Of a stretch of DNA of 64,000 nucleotides, positions 24,267-36,319 are shown one piece after another. Origin of the DNA: Pholiota molesta (taxonomy: Eukaryota; Basidiomycota; Agaricomycetes; Agaricales; Strophariaceae); NCBI GenBank assembly GCA_014925825.1, contig JACGCK010000010.1, forward strand, positions 186,001-250,000, in the 5' to 3' direction. The notes under the pieces are model-generated. The model was not told the origin of the DNA, did no database searches, and saw nothing but the letters and a program-made list of their open reading frames with translations. The position numbers and the translations under genes were made by a program. The stretch's first letter is position 1. The number at the start of each line of letters is the position of its first letter.

Positions 24267-25920
24267 ATGTCGTCTACAGCAGCCCCGGCGTATATCGATG
24301 CCATCTTTGCTCAGGTCACATCCGCGCCAACTCTCACCGCCCTGAACCAGATCTTCAAAACGAGCGCATCGAAGGAGAACCAGGATACCGTTCTAGTGGG
24401 CTTCTTGTCGGATGGGCAGGATCCATTGCCGTTGCTGGACCCGCGGGCGAGTGGGTTAGCTGTGTTGTATATCTTGTGAGTCGCGTGTGGTTCAAATGTC
24501 AATGATGCTGGCCGGAGGCTCACTGTGATCTGGGATGGATGATGCTAGATCGGCGAGGCTGAACGCGAACTTCTCGAGCGTGCCTCCTCCTCCTTGGGAA
24601 GTCGTCGAGAACTTTTGTAGGAATTTCGAACCGAAACATGCGTATCTTGCCCCGGATCGCGGTATGTGCTCGTTTGTGTCATGCACCGAATCCGAACTGA
24701 ACAGGGAGCAGTGACGAAATTGGCAAAGGGAATCCACCGTCTTGCAGGATACATAGGAAATGTGCGTTTGGTCATCTATACCGCAGGAGTCGACTGATCA
24801 TTTCTCTCGATACAGCTCAGCCTCGCTATTCCTTCGCTTTACAACCTCGTTACCCGATACCCACCAAATCCCGCATATCTAACCACAATCCACCCCATCT
24901 TCGTCCTCGTAAGCTTTATTTCTTTCTTCTAGTGCATCCAAAACAACCCTGATTTCTTCAGACATGCGTCTCAACCCGGCACTTCCTCCCCGCTCTCCCT
25001 GTCCTCTCCCAACCCATCACCGAGATCGACACCTCCCTGTGTCCAGATCTCACTTACACCGATAACCTCATGTACCACTACACAGGAGGCGTGGCGCTGG
25101 CGGCCCTCAAGCGATGGAAGGAAGCCGAGGAGCATCTAGAGATCTGCGTCACGAGCCCAGGGACGTACCCTGCCGCGCTGCAGATGGAGGCCCTGAAAAA
25201 GCTGAGGCTGGTGCAGCTCATTGCGCGAGGAACGGTTCCGCCGCTCCCGAAGTACACGCATCCGCAGCTGTTGCGGCTGTTCAAGAATACGCCATATAAT
25301 GCGTTTGTGAACGCATATCCGAGGAACGGGCCGTTGATGAGGGAGATCTATGATAAGGAGAGGCAGAAGTTCTCCCAGGTATGCCTTTTGTATGTTGATT
25401 TCTCATCGGGATGCTTAGAGCGATGTATAGGATCGAAACCTTGGATTGTTGCAGCAAGCCATTGCTCGTGCGCCTCGGTGGGTGCTCAAGAAACTCACGG
25501 CAACATACGTTACATTGCACCTTTCGGATATTGGACGCGCAGTGATGATCGATTCGGAGGATGAAGTGAGGGCGTTGCTCTTAAGCATGGTGCGTACTCT
25601 CCTTGCATCTTCACTTCCCAACTCTAACCCCTTCTCAGATCGAATCAAATGATATTACAGCCCAAATCTCCGCCTCGGGCACTGTGACCTTTTCCGACCC
25701 GCCTGCGCAGTTCACGAAAGAACAGGTGGACAGTGTGCTCCGTGATGCACAAAATCAGACGGCGCTCCTGGCGTACCTCGAACTCGAAATGGGCAGGAGT
25801 AAGGAATATTTGGGCAAGGCGGTTAAGACGAACGATTCCACATGGGCTCCTAATACCGAGGAGGAGATCTTCGCGAACCTTGGCGGGCAGCATATGTGGG
25901 AGGATAATATATATTCCTGA
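24267..25920 (+). CDS. csn3: COP9 signalosome complex subunit 3
   Basis: PCI-type scaffold subunit of the COP9 signalosome, which removes NEDD8 from cullins and so controls SCF ligases. Start MSSTAAPAYIDAIFAQV at 24267; about seven exons with 45-60 nt introns; about 460 residues. N-terminal helical repeats include VLVGFLSDGQDPLPLLDP and LAKGIHRLAGYIGNLSLAIPSL. The CSN3-typical middle is DNLMYHYTGGVALAALKRWKEAEEHLEICVTSPG, then QMEALKKLRLVQLIARGTVPPLPKYT. The PCI winged helix follows (VLKKLTATYVTLHLSDIGR, IESNDITAQIS, GTVTFSDPP). The C-terminus is GGQHMWEDNIYS. Only a few residues at the exon joins are uncertain. Confidence 0.92.
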
Positions 25921-26417
25921 GTGTAGGACGGTGCGGGGCGTTTGGGTAACAACAGGCGGTATACATCTTCTGGTGTCCCAATTGTCAGCGTCTGCTGATG
26001 TTGCCACCATCGTCTTTCCTCTCTCTATGTTTCTTCACCCTTCGTCGTTGTTTTCGCTCTGCTATTTGAATTTTCCTCGATCGCGTCTGTTCCTTCTTTT
26101 CCTTTCTAAATCCAACTTGCAAGCTAATTGATCTCTTCATGAACGAAAGCATTTTCCACACATAGATAGGACCCACGTAGCTGGCTGTACGCTGTAAAAT
26201 AATGTTGTTAAGTTGCCCCATGGTGGCCTGAATTTGAGTAGTGAATTGCGCCAAATTAGTCGAAATTGAACCAAATACTGTCACACAATCCACCCCATTT
26301 CCCCACCATTTCGCATTTGGTCCTAGACAATCGAACAACGTCCTCAAGCGTTCTACGCGACGTCTTGGACGTTTTCATCAACGTTCTCCCATCGTTCCTC
26401 GTTTTCAACATTTCAGA
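25921..26417. other. Intergenic region
   Basis: 3' end of csn3 and promoter of the Mob-family gene. Pyrimidine-rich near 26010-26110. Nothing else is recognised. Confidence 0.5.
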
Positions 26418-28548
26418 ATGGCCGCTGTTATTCAAAGACCACTTCGCGGCTCACGCATATCGACGTTCTACCCAGTCAAGAACCTTCCTTCGCTGTCTTC
26501 GCTAGACAGCGCTTTCCAACTCCAAGAATATATCTCGCTGCTCATTCGCCTGGATGTACACGACGTGGAAGCTATAGTCTCGCTTCCTGGCTCTCCAAAG
26601 GACTCTGGACATGACAAGGAAGATACGTCGAAAGAGGCAGACAAGGAAAGCAAGAATGAAGTTACGGTCGACGAGGCGTGTTGGATTTATGAACAGCTAA
26701 GGTGCCATGATTTGGCGTTCGAGACGGCGAATGACGCTGACGAAAATTCAGACGGCTGGCGCAGGATCTATCGCATCCGCTTATCACGACTTTGCAGCAA
26801 GAATGTACGCGTGCGTCGTGCCCGGAGATGAAGGCAGGCGAATGGCTTTACCTCTGCGTCGCTCACGGCAATGACGGCGCTATGGAGGTACGTAGCATTG
26901 TTCAGCCTAAGTCCTACATTTATTTACTTATTTTGAGTAGCAATGTTGCGCCATCGACTACATTTTGCATACGGTGGATAGTGCGACTGCATTGCTAAAT
27001 TCTCCGCGAACCTTTCCTTCACGGTACGCAAAACAGCCTCATTCAACTCGCTGACATGCTGAGCCCACTTCCAATAGACTTCAAATTCCTCAAACATCCT
27101 ACCGACACTTTTCTTCCCTCGCGCGCCGTCTTGGCCGCATATTCGCGCATGCCTACTTCCACCACCGCGAAGCCTTCGAACAGGCCGAGGCAGAATCGTC
27201 TCTTTACGCCCGCTTCCTCGCACTTACCGCCAAATTCGATCTCGTTCCTGCAGAATTCCTCGTCATCCCCTCGTCCCAATTCTCTGGAGAGGATTCCGGC
27301 TCGGACAGCGACCGCGAGCAATCGAACCGAGCTTACAACGATGGCCGCCAAAATTATCCTCCACAACATATTCGGGAGGAAGACTACCAGCGGCACCAAC
27401 AGGACCTTTCACAGAGTCAGCAACAGCAGCAGCAGCGCGACGTCTCGCCGGGGGCTGAAGGCAGCGCCGGTGAAAGTCCGCTGTCCGCGACTAGGTCGCG
27501 GATGGGGCGGACCAGAACGGACACGATGGTCTTTACGGACGCCGAGGCGAGTGCGGTCACGGATGAGCTGGCGGCGAAAGCGAAAGCTGGCGAGCTGGAG
27601 CCAGATGACGAACACGAGGCGCCTTCGACAGCCAGGCCAGTGATAGGCGAGAAGCTAGTAGAGGAGGAGCCGGAGGTCGAGCAATTCGAGATCTTAATGA
27701 AACCTGAAGTGGCTCGCGCGGTCATTGAAGAGACGAATCCTCCTCCGGTCGTGCCTGAGTCAACTCCTGCACCTGAGGCGGAAATTCCAGTTGAGGAGGT
27801 GTCTGAGAAGGACGTCGCAGAAGGCTCAACACATCCCGTCCCCAATGAAGAGACACCACCATCACAACCCGAGTCTGTTCCCCCTCCTGCTCCAGATTTC
27901 GAAGAAATGCCGACTTCTTCTCTCCTCCCTACTTCTGAAGCGCCACACGAGCCTCTACCGGAAGTGAAAGAAATCGATTTCGCTGTTCAGCACCCCCATC
28001 CTCCTGTGGAGCCACCTACTGCCGAGGTAGAAAGTAACTCGGTCGACACTTCCGCGGTGGTTCTAGAGCCATCGGAGTCCGAGCCCCTACCCGAGCCAGA
28101 AGTCTCCGCGGTTCCCTCGATGCTCTCCTTGGAAACCGCTGCGCCTATCGCCAGTCCTGTTCCCGTTTCTTCCACAGAGGAAATATCAGCTGAGGTGGCT
28201 GAGGAAGCAAAGGAGGAGGCAAAGGAGGAAGATATCCCAGCACCTCCGGACCCTGTTCCAGCTGTGGCTGAGAGCAGCGCCATCGCCCCTGTTGAGATAG
28301 AGCTGGTCGAGCAAGAAGTGATTCCGGCCCCACTTGAAGATGAAGTTAAGCCGCTAACACTTGAAGATGAAGCAAAGCCGACAACGCCTGAAGACGAGGC
28401 AAAGCCACCACCAACCGAAGATGAGGTGGCGCCGCCAACATCTGAAGAGCCAGAAAAGCCACCAGCACCAGACACCACTTCTGCTGAACCACCAGTAACA
28501 GAACAGCCGCCATCAGAGGCAGCTCAGGCCGCGCCGGAGGGCGCATAA
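26418..28548 (+). CDS. Mob1/phocein family protein with long acidic tail
   Basis: Mob proteins are adaptor and activator partners of NDR/LATS kinases or of STRIPAK complexes. The exons are 26418-26701, 26752-26887, 26941-about 27033, and 27079 to the stop at 28548. The Mob fold is seen as LQEYISLLIRLDVHDVEAIV, then the zinc-site region CPEMKAGEWLYLCVAHG and CCAIDYILHTVDSATALL, then RRLGRIFAHAYFHHREAFEQAE with the His pair, and KFDLVPAEFLVIP. This resembles the phocein/MOB4-like branch more than Mob1 proper. After residue 250 comes a Gln-rich patch and about 340 residues of Pro/Glu/Ser-rich sequence. These include four imperfect EDEAKPPT-type repeats at about 28336-28455. The tail is probably disordered and is far longer than the Mob domain. 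Confidence 0.88.
28336..28455 (+). repeat. Tandem coding repeat, about 30 bp per unit
   Basis: Four consecutive units encode variants of E-D-E-A/V-K-P-x-T in the acidic tail of the Mob-family protein. The third positions have drifted, so the array is not very recent. Confidence 0.8.
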
Positions 28549-29636
28549 TGAACGTGGTGGCAGAGGAGTCGCGTTCATATTTTGTACTTGTATATGTGAC
28601 CACAATCGGCACCTGCAAGCTGGCCTGTCTCTTGTTTCAGGACGTGGTCGATGGATACCCACCGAAATGCTGGGGTGAATTCCCCGAACTTGGATTTTTA
28701 TTTAATTCTCCCTCAGGCTGTTGCGTGTTCTTTCGCTTCATGGTTTCTGGTCGTATCTCCTACATACACTTGTTGGAATTTGTTACTTTGAATACCATCA
28801 ACAGTATATCCGTCCGTAGAGCAGAACCAACTTGAATATTGGAATCTGGATGGCCATATTGCGAATGTACTTTATTTCTAGGTGTCTTGTTCCTTCCTGC
28901 CTTTGCGCGGCCTCGGGCAAGCCTCGGGTACGGTTCAGGCGGAGAGTGAAATTTCCCTTTACTGCTGTGACAGCGTTCCGACCTTCAACTTGTCTTCAAC
29001 TTCTTGTTCTGCGATATCTATGACACGACTGCCAAGCATCATGCATCAAGCTGCATCATAACACGTCTCGCCCAATGTCACTCAGAAAAACGCGAACGCT
29101 GCGCTTGTAATGGGTAAACCTTAAACTTGAATAAGCTAATCTGATCTCTGCTGTGCAACATCGGCGAGGAGGCGAAGGCGGATTCTCAAATTTCTTGTTC
29201 CTTCTCAGCGACCGTCAGCCATTCCAATTACGTTTCCACAGGTTTCAATTCACGCAGGAAATGGGCGCTGTGTCCAACAACGCGGCTTATACTTACACTA
29301 TGTATTGTACAAGTGGTCGCGAAGGAGCCCATCTATCTATCAAAGCAACTGGTAAATGATGGCGGATTTTCTGACATGTAGCGCTTGTCCTGTGTGTATT
29401 TCCGTCGAGGTTTTCATTATTCAGAGCGAGCGTGCACAGGCAATCATGCGGCGGACCTTAGTATTGTGCTTGGACAGCGAACAGCTATCTCGGGTTTCTT
29501 TCTTCCTTTAGTGTTCTCACAACCTGTGGTTTCAACCTCGTTTTTTTCAGCGGATACCTTTGCAGTTGTCCTCTATTTGCTACATTATTTCACTTTTCTT
29601 CTATTCACGATTTTTCTTCTGGTCTCGGCAGCCACC
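28549..29636. other. Intergenic stretch of 1.1 kb
   Basis: No supported gene on either strand. The right end, rich in pyrimidines (29500-29620), is the likely promoter of the seven-TM gene. Confidence 0.5.
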
Positions 29637-31148
29637 ATGGTTTCTGGTGAGTCCGATCTCAGCATCCCGACGAGCCATACACACAATTGACTTAATATTG
29701 TCTGCAGAGAGGAATATTGCTTTCGTAGATGCCTTTCTTGCTTTGCAGCTATCAGGCGCAGCCCTCTTTTCTCTCATCGTGCTTTCTGCTTGCCTCGCGC
29801 GGGGTACGAAAAGACATCCAATATTTTACAGCTTTTGCATTTCATGGATCGTGTTCGGCATTTCCTATTCACTTCTCCTATTTGCCGGGCAACAGTTCAA
29901 GCGCCCAGGTCGGATAATATGCACTATCCAGGCAGCTTTGATTTATGCCTCGCCGTTTTTGTGCGCTTCACAAATACTGTGTTAGATGGATTTATGGCTG
30001 AATCATGAAATCCAGGGAAATAGGCACCTGCTTGGGACTGGTCACCCACGTAAGTCTACTATCATGTTCGTACTGGCATTTTATTTATCAAAATATAGTT
30101 GTTCTTCAATGTAATGGGTGCTCTATCTATGTCGGCAAGAAAGAACACTCATAGAACCCTCATGAACGTGGTACGTTACATTGTTGCAATCCAAAATCGT
30201 GGCATAACATTACTTGCAGCTCCTCACATTGCCATGGCTCGTCTGGACAGGTATCTTCATAGGGGTCCTCATGGTGCGTGAACTTGGAATTCTTTTCATG
30301 TTAACGCTCTCAAGGACTTTCGATCTGCTTCAGTTCGCAATTATGCATGAGTCGCAAGTCGTAATGTCTCCGAATCTCACCTACTGTGTCATTGAGGATA
30401 GTGCAATGTACGTTCTATGCAGAATGACCGTCCTTGTTTCTTCTAATAGATTATATATTTTAGCCCTAAAGTGACAGCAGTCGCCACTACCATTGGAGGG
30501 ACCGCTATTATTGTCGTTGAAGGTTAGCTTCGCCTTTTTTTTCGTTTGACTATTCGACAATTTTTCCTCTGCGTTTTAGTAATGATTGGGTCACTCTTGT
30601 ACCGCAACCGCGCGATTGCCAATGTCTTCAGTCAATCCCTTGGCATGGTTATTCGCGTCATGATTTTTACTGTGCTGGGTATCGGCGCGCTGAGGTATGC
30701 ATTCCCAGATATGACTTCTCTGTGTCTCTCTGCTTACGGATGAGTAGTGTTGGCATTGTTTTCACTGTTACTCGAACGCGTGGTGTCCAATTCGATCTTA
30801 TTATCGCAATTCGTAAGGATCACATACTTGTCCCAAAGTGCTTTACTAACGTCCAAACCAGTGCCCCCTGCTGCAGCTCTGACATTTGGAACTCAGATGG
30901 TTCGTCAATATGCGTACTTTAAAGTATCTCAATACCCTAACACCTCGCCTTATCCATAGGACCTACTATTAGGATGGATATGGTGGAAACGATCACCCCA
31001 TCCAACGGCCGATCAAACCCTTATAACATTTACCACGGTGAACTCTGTATCCTTAAACAGTCCAGCGCCCTCGAGAAGGGGGTCTTTTTCGCGTCCACCC
31101 AGTCCTCATCCTGTCCCCAGTGAAGCGACGTCGTTTTTGCATTTCTGA
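29637..31148 (+). CDS. Seven-transmembrane protein A, unknown function
   Basis: Not a named family to me; similar to uncharacterised Agaricomycete seven-TM proteins. Start 29637 (MVS, spliced to RNIAFVDAF). Helices are LQLSGAALFSLIVLSACLA; YSFCISWIVFGISYSLLLFAGQQF with the loop C-x5-ALIYASP; IGTCLGLVTHLFFNVMGAL; LLTLPWLVWTGIFIGVLM; a helix with VTAVATTIGGTAIIVVEVMIGSLLY; VIRVMIFTVLGIGAL; and a last helix leading to AAALTFGTQMDLLLGWIWW. A cytosolic Ser/Pro tail ends PSEATSFLHF with the stop at 31146-31148. About nine exons are joined by eye. The topology resembles a receptor, but no G-protein receptor signature is certain. The paralogue B is directly downstream. Confidence 0.75.
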
Positions 31149-32125
31149 CAATTTGCGGTCACCTCATGGTTGCGGACTTTATTTTCTTTTGCTACACCTA
31201 ATTATTCCACAATGAACGAGTCAGGCCCTTTATGGCGAGGATGTGCAAGCCATCTCCTCGCCCACGTCAAGCACAGTAAGAAGCTTTGGTTCTTTTAACG
31301 TAGCCCCGCTGATAGCACATATGTTTTTTTTTTTCTTTTTGACAGTCTCACGCATTGGATGATTGCTAACTGGGCCATCTGTTTATATTTATATATATCC
31401 TGCAGAGTAACGAACATCAATTCTGGTCGGTCAAGTGTCCTCCGTAAACCCCACTTCTATTTCAGCTTCCTCCCGTCATTTCGCGCGCGGGTGACATCTA
31501 GCCAACATCTAGCGTATCCTGATTAACCCCATCACACACATCACTGAAGAAGCCGAAGATAGGTCTGAAGTTGGACAACCTGACGCATGCTCCCGAATCT
31601 ATATCAGATTATAGTTTACACCATCCTTCATGGGCCGTTCTATCATCTTATATCCCGTTCCAGAATCGATTAGCTGACCCGAAACACATCAGATGTATCC
31701 CTAGCACCTAAGACCCAATTCTATCTGTTTTATCCCGCCCATGCAATGAACCTCGACGTTCTCCGAATCGAAGGCATGTCCTCAGCTCAGTTGGTTATTA
31801 CTGCGCGATATGATACATATTAAGCACAGCTCCATCGAAGGCTTCGTGCTACTAATGACCTATCATTAGAATGACGGTCTGATACTAGGGGGTCTTCGAA
31901 CTGATGAATTTTCATGTCGCTGTACCCTGCTGTACCTGTGCGAAGCATCAATATGATTCTATCCGCATCTTCAGGTACTTCATATTCGGTTCCAGGGCAA
32001 CGCTACCCCTCTCCGCTTCTTCTCACTCTCTCCCAAGTCAATTAGAGGCCCTTCCGCTACGCCGATTAGCGCCCCCGGATGCACCTCGCATAACACCACT
32101 TCACATAGCACTAACAAGTGACATT
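31149..32125. other. Intergenic stretch between the two seven-TM genes
   Basis: No supported gene. Contains a T-run at about 31324-31339 and a TATATATATCC element at 31390-31400. Confidence 0.5.
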
Positions 32126-33598
32126 ATGGTGTACCGCTTGCAGGTCGCAGATGGTGCGTAATCATCTTTGCTCGTTGGTCCAATCAAATCGTTCAACAGG
32201 AGAGCTGGGATATAGGCGATGCTCAAGAAACAAATTTCAATAAAGATGGCATATATGCCTTCATCGTGCTTAACCTCGTCGGCGGTCTGGGAATGGTGCT
32301 CATGCTGATCACCGCCGCTATGTCCGCAAAGGTGAAGCGCCTGCCGACGTGGTACAGCTTTTGCGTGTCCTGGGTGATCTCGACTGTGTCGTATTCTCTA
32401 CTGTTTATCTCTGCGGAGCAGTTCACCGATACTCCGCTTTTTTACGTTTGCTACATCCAAGCATCACTTATCTACTCGCTGCCCCCAACGTATGCTCCCT
32501 AACTGCGTCATTGTCCTCTTTCTAAATGCCCTCGTAGTACCACTTCTACCACTCTGGCATTACTAGTCCAGGTAAGCTTATAACTGGCTCTATTTTCATG
32601 CTGTTTTTGACATGAGTACTAGATTCTTTTGAGCTTTCCGGATTCGACATCGGGACGACAGAAAAAGATCAGCCCTTTAACTACTATTCTGGTACATATC
32701 TTTGTTTTATCAGGTCTCCTATGTCGCAACTGAAGCTATGTCAAAGCTGGTCATGATTCCATACACAGTTTTCCTAGCTATGTTTATTGGAGTATCTATG
32801 GTGTGGTCATCGTGTCACTCCACATGCTAACCAAAATGATCCCAACGTCTTCGTTCAAGTTCCATACAGCGAAACCCGATCAATTGCAGAAATCAAATGC
32901 TGGGACATATTGTAATTCAAAGGACGATGCATGGTATGCCCATATCAGATAACGTTTCCTATTAGTTGCTCATAAATAAAATCTCTCAGGTTACGAATAT
33001 CTTTCTCAATAGTTGCAGGGATATCACTGATAATCCTCGTCGTTCAAGGTATATATACTCCAAATTTCGTGTAGAACCGGAATTAATTGCCATGATATCA
33101 ATTAGCTCGGCTTATCACTAAGTTGTATCAAAGTATACGCTTTCTCAAATCTAACCCACAATCAACTGCCACTACAATACGAGGAATCGCGTTTACGCTG
33201 CTCGGGTTCATTAGCTTGGTGTATGAAGTCTTTTAACGTATGAAATGGTCATATCCTGCAACTCATCACGCGCTATCTAATCCAGACTCGCCATTATGTT
33301 TATTCTGTTGGACAAAAATGACTTAGCGTTCGATATTGTGCTCTCCACTTGTAAGTGTCTTGTTCAAAAATTCCGCCCTCACACGCAAAATCCTTAACGA
33401 ATCCAAGTCCCTGTTCTTGCTCTTTTGGTCTTTGGAACTCAAAAGGTACGCCACATAACGGCCCATCTCATTAACTGTGTGCTGAACTTAGCTGTAAAGG
33501 ATATGTTTCATGCGTGGTTTCCTTGCAAATCCAAGGCCCCTTATAAAGCAGAAGGTCGTGGATCGATTTTCTTTGGCAGGGACCTAGTCAGGGTATAA
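32126..33598 (+). CDS. Seven-transmembrane protein B, paralogue of A
   Basis: Tandem relative of the gene at 29637-31148 in the same direction. Shared blocks in order are GIYAFIVLNLVGGLGMVLMLITAAM; PTWYSFCVSWVISTVSYSLLF with EQF and C-Y-IQASLIYSLPP (A has YSFCISWIVFGISYSLLLF and IQAALIYASP); VMIPYTVFLAMFIGVSMV; RLYQSIRFLKS; TIRGIAFTLLGFISLL; and PVLALLVFGTQK. The C-terminal tail is short (GRGSIFFGRDLVRV, stop at 33596-33598). The first exon is uncertain: the ATG at 32126 fits if the donor is the GT after TTGCAG. The copies have diverged strongly, so the duplication is old. Confidence 0.7.
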
Positions 33599-34452
33599 CT
33601 TCCTCTCGAACTTGAGACTTGAAAGCTACGGCTCATATTTTTATTGGAATTTATTTACGGCATTATGACTTTATGACTCACTGACAAATTTGTATAAAAG
33701 GACTGTCTGTACATTACAAGTAGTTAGAATCTTGACCCGAATTGAAAACAAATTTTGTATTTTGCTTACCCGGGTACTTCGGTAAGTCTCTATCGCATCA
33801 AATATATATGGTAGCAGAGAATTGCCGCAAAGATTTTGTTGAGATTTCGTAGAATAAGCGCCGGTGTTACGCACCTTCCGTATTTGCATTTGCATCATCT
33901 TCCTGTTTCTTGCCCAGTGCCGCTTTCCATGCTCGTGCCGTTTCGAATAATCTTTCTGCCCACTTGACAGTTGTTTCCCGTCATCGCTTTGTCGGCGATT
34001 TCTCGTTTGGCTGTCCTGAATCGTTTGACGGGCGTCGGATATATGGGATCGTGGGATGTTTGGTATAAAAAGACGGATCTAACAATGAAGTCTGGCTTAT
34101 TACAGCTTTCCATCACGCTGGAATTCCCTCGTTGAACCTAAGCAGCACATAGTACATGGGCTAATAGAGCGGGAAATCGAAACCATCGGTCCATTGAATG
34201 CATAACAAAGCGATCAATCAATAAATGTGCCGATGTTCAAGGTGTTTAAGGTCGATTGTGAAAATTTATTCATACATATGCCCGGACTCCGGAGGCTGGA
34301 TAGCTAGCAACAGAGAAGTATACAAAGCCTAAATATGATCAAGTATCACAAATGCATTGCGTGTACATACTACATGATAAATATTACTTTACATCGCCAA
34401 GAACTCATAACCTGGCAGCATCCAACGCTTATCACGAAATTCCATCTGAGAA
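33599..34452. other. Convergent intergenic region
   Basis: Between seven-TM gene B and the minus-strand four-TM gene. A 73-codon frame at 33895-34116 has no support. Confidence 0.5.
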
Positions 34453-35728
34453 TCAAAACAACGAAGCAGCCGTCGTGGTCTTCCTATTGTATTTGACATA
34501 TTCAACTGCTGAACTGAGACGTCGAAGGTTTTTCGCCAGATATTGTATATTCTGGACCGTGATGGACACTTCCCAATGGATACTCGAGAAGACTACCAAA
34601 GCTCCTAGACCTGAAAGGAACAGCACGACGAACGGAAAGGCAAGCGACGTGAATATGATGAACATCGTTATGATAATCGAGATGATGAACAGAACGATCG
34701 CCATGAATTGCAGTTGTCCCAATAGTTGTAAATAGAAGTTGAGGTCCTGACGATTTCGCTTCTCCGCTGTTCCGAGAACTACAAGGCCTTGTCTGACAGT
34801 GAACATGCCTACGAAAAGCGCGGCAAGAGAAAGAAAGGAGAAAAACATCGCGACGCTGAATGGTGTTCGGTGCTTGGTCCCGATGATAGTGATTACCAGC
34901 AAAAGGAAAACGACTATCAAGGCCGCCATAAAGACAAACTAACGGAATGGAAATGTGAGAACCGAACGTTAAAAAACTGCAATAAAAAAACGCAACTTAC
35001 GATAGCAAACGTTACATTGAAATCAACGTTGACGTCGGGCCCTTCAAGAGGCTTGTCCGAATGTTCTAAGTAGGGGTAAGAACGTACGTGTTCAACCATA
35101 GCGGATACACACCTTCGCCTATTGCCTTCTCTTCCTTATCTTTATATGGTATAGACGAATGCGATGCATCATGAAGTCGTCGTATATTTTCCATTTGAAC
35201 ATTGAGAAACGTTTGAAGATTGTGGAGGTGCGCATCTAAAGGAATATTTTCAACCTTTAATGGAGGCTTGGCTGAGATTCGGCGGTCAGAAAGGCCGTCA
35301 TCAATGCCATTCTGAGCGTCAGCACTTGAATGATGAGACATCATGCTGTTCGTGGTAGGAATAACTATACAAGGACATCAATGTTTGAAAATGAACGAAC
35401 GAGGAACTGCCTTCTTGCGTACCGGTTCGTTGGGCATCGGAATTATGGGATATTGTGGTAGTAAGGCTAGTTGCAATGCGCGCTTGCAACCCGACGACTT
35501 TATCCATGTACTGCGCCAGAAAATCGTGAAGGTCGGATTGCAAGTCTTCAAATGCGCTGTGCGTTTCTGCAAGGTTTGCTGTGTACTTGGAAATGAGAGC
35601 AAATCAAGCTATCCAGCGCTTGAACTCATACCTAGGGCATCGGGATCTGGAGGGGTAGGCGTAAAGTTTTGTTTAATCCTTTCGAATTCTTTTCCAGATT
35701 CGAGGTCCTCGACTATGCTAAGTGCCAT
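34453..35728 (-). CDS. Predicted four-TM protein with N-terminal helical region
   Basis: Unrecognised family. The model starts at 35728 (MALSIVEDLESGKEFERI). It continues through exons with NLAETHSAFEDLQSDLHDF and MDKVVGLQARIATSL, which are amphipathic and coiled-coil-like, and then a polar linker with HLHNLQTFLNVQMENIRRLHD. The last large exon (to 34453) has four hydrophobic helices: FMAALIVVFLLLVITIIGT, FSVAMFFSFLSLAALFVGMF, LQFMAIVLFIISIIITMFI and FPFVVLFLSGLGALVVFS. It ends with a basic tail. The layout (long cytosolic helices followed by paired TM hairpins) resembles basidiomycete DUF6535-like proteins, but the diagnostic start of that domain is not visible. Introns are 46-70 nt. Confidence 0.65.
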
Positions 35729-36319
35729 CTTACACAGAGAGGAGAAAGCGTATAGAATGTTTGGGGTAGATCTTGGCGGTGACCAGCAAGAAATAGTCGC
35801 AAAGCGTCAAACATGCGATCATGCCTTGTCGCAAAAACGTGGTTAAAAGGCTCGAGGCTGAAGTGCGTCATCATGTCATGCATCAGATGGAAGAAATGAG
35901 GATGATAGCCGTGTTATCGCAGCGACCCACGAGGCGAGTATCAGTGAAACGTTCGCTTACACTGTGCAGGATGAATTAAGAAAGTGAAAAAGTAGCGACA
36001 GTCTGGGGGCGGAGGTTAGCCTTCGATCACGTCACGAAGTGATAGACTGACAATTACGACAAGCATAATGGCGACCTTCCTTCCATGCCCTGGAGACCGA
36101 ATACCATCCCTTCACTGTACACTAGCAACGCCATTTAATCGGCTTTCCTAATTGAATCCTTATCAAGGAGAAACTTGCGCGGCTCGAGTTTAAATTTCTG
36201 CTTCGTTTTAGCCTGGCGCCTTTTGAACTTCAACTTGCACTTTTCGCAAATATTACCGTGTACATTCGCTTCGATAGTGCGTCGACAAGTTTTCGTTATA
36301 CATGTACGCTGATGGCTCT
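35729..36319. other. Intergenic region
   Basis: Promoter side of the four-TM gene and 3' side of the large Cys-motif gene. No supported gene. Confidence 0.5.

Noticed and set aside
27417..28478. Ser/Gly-rich minus-strand frames of 142 and 163 codons
   Set aside because: Mirror image of the Pro/Glu-rich tail of the Mob-family gene.
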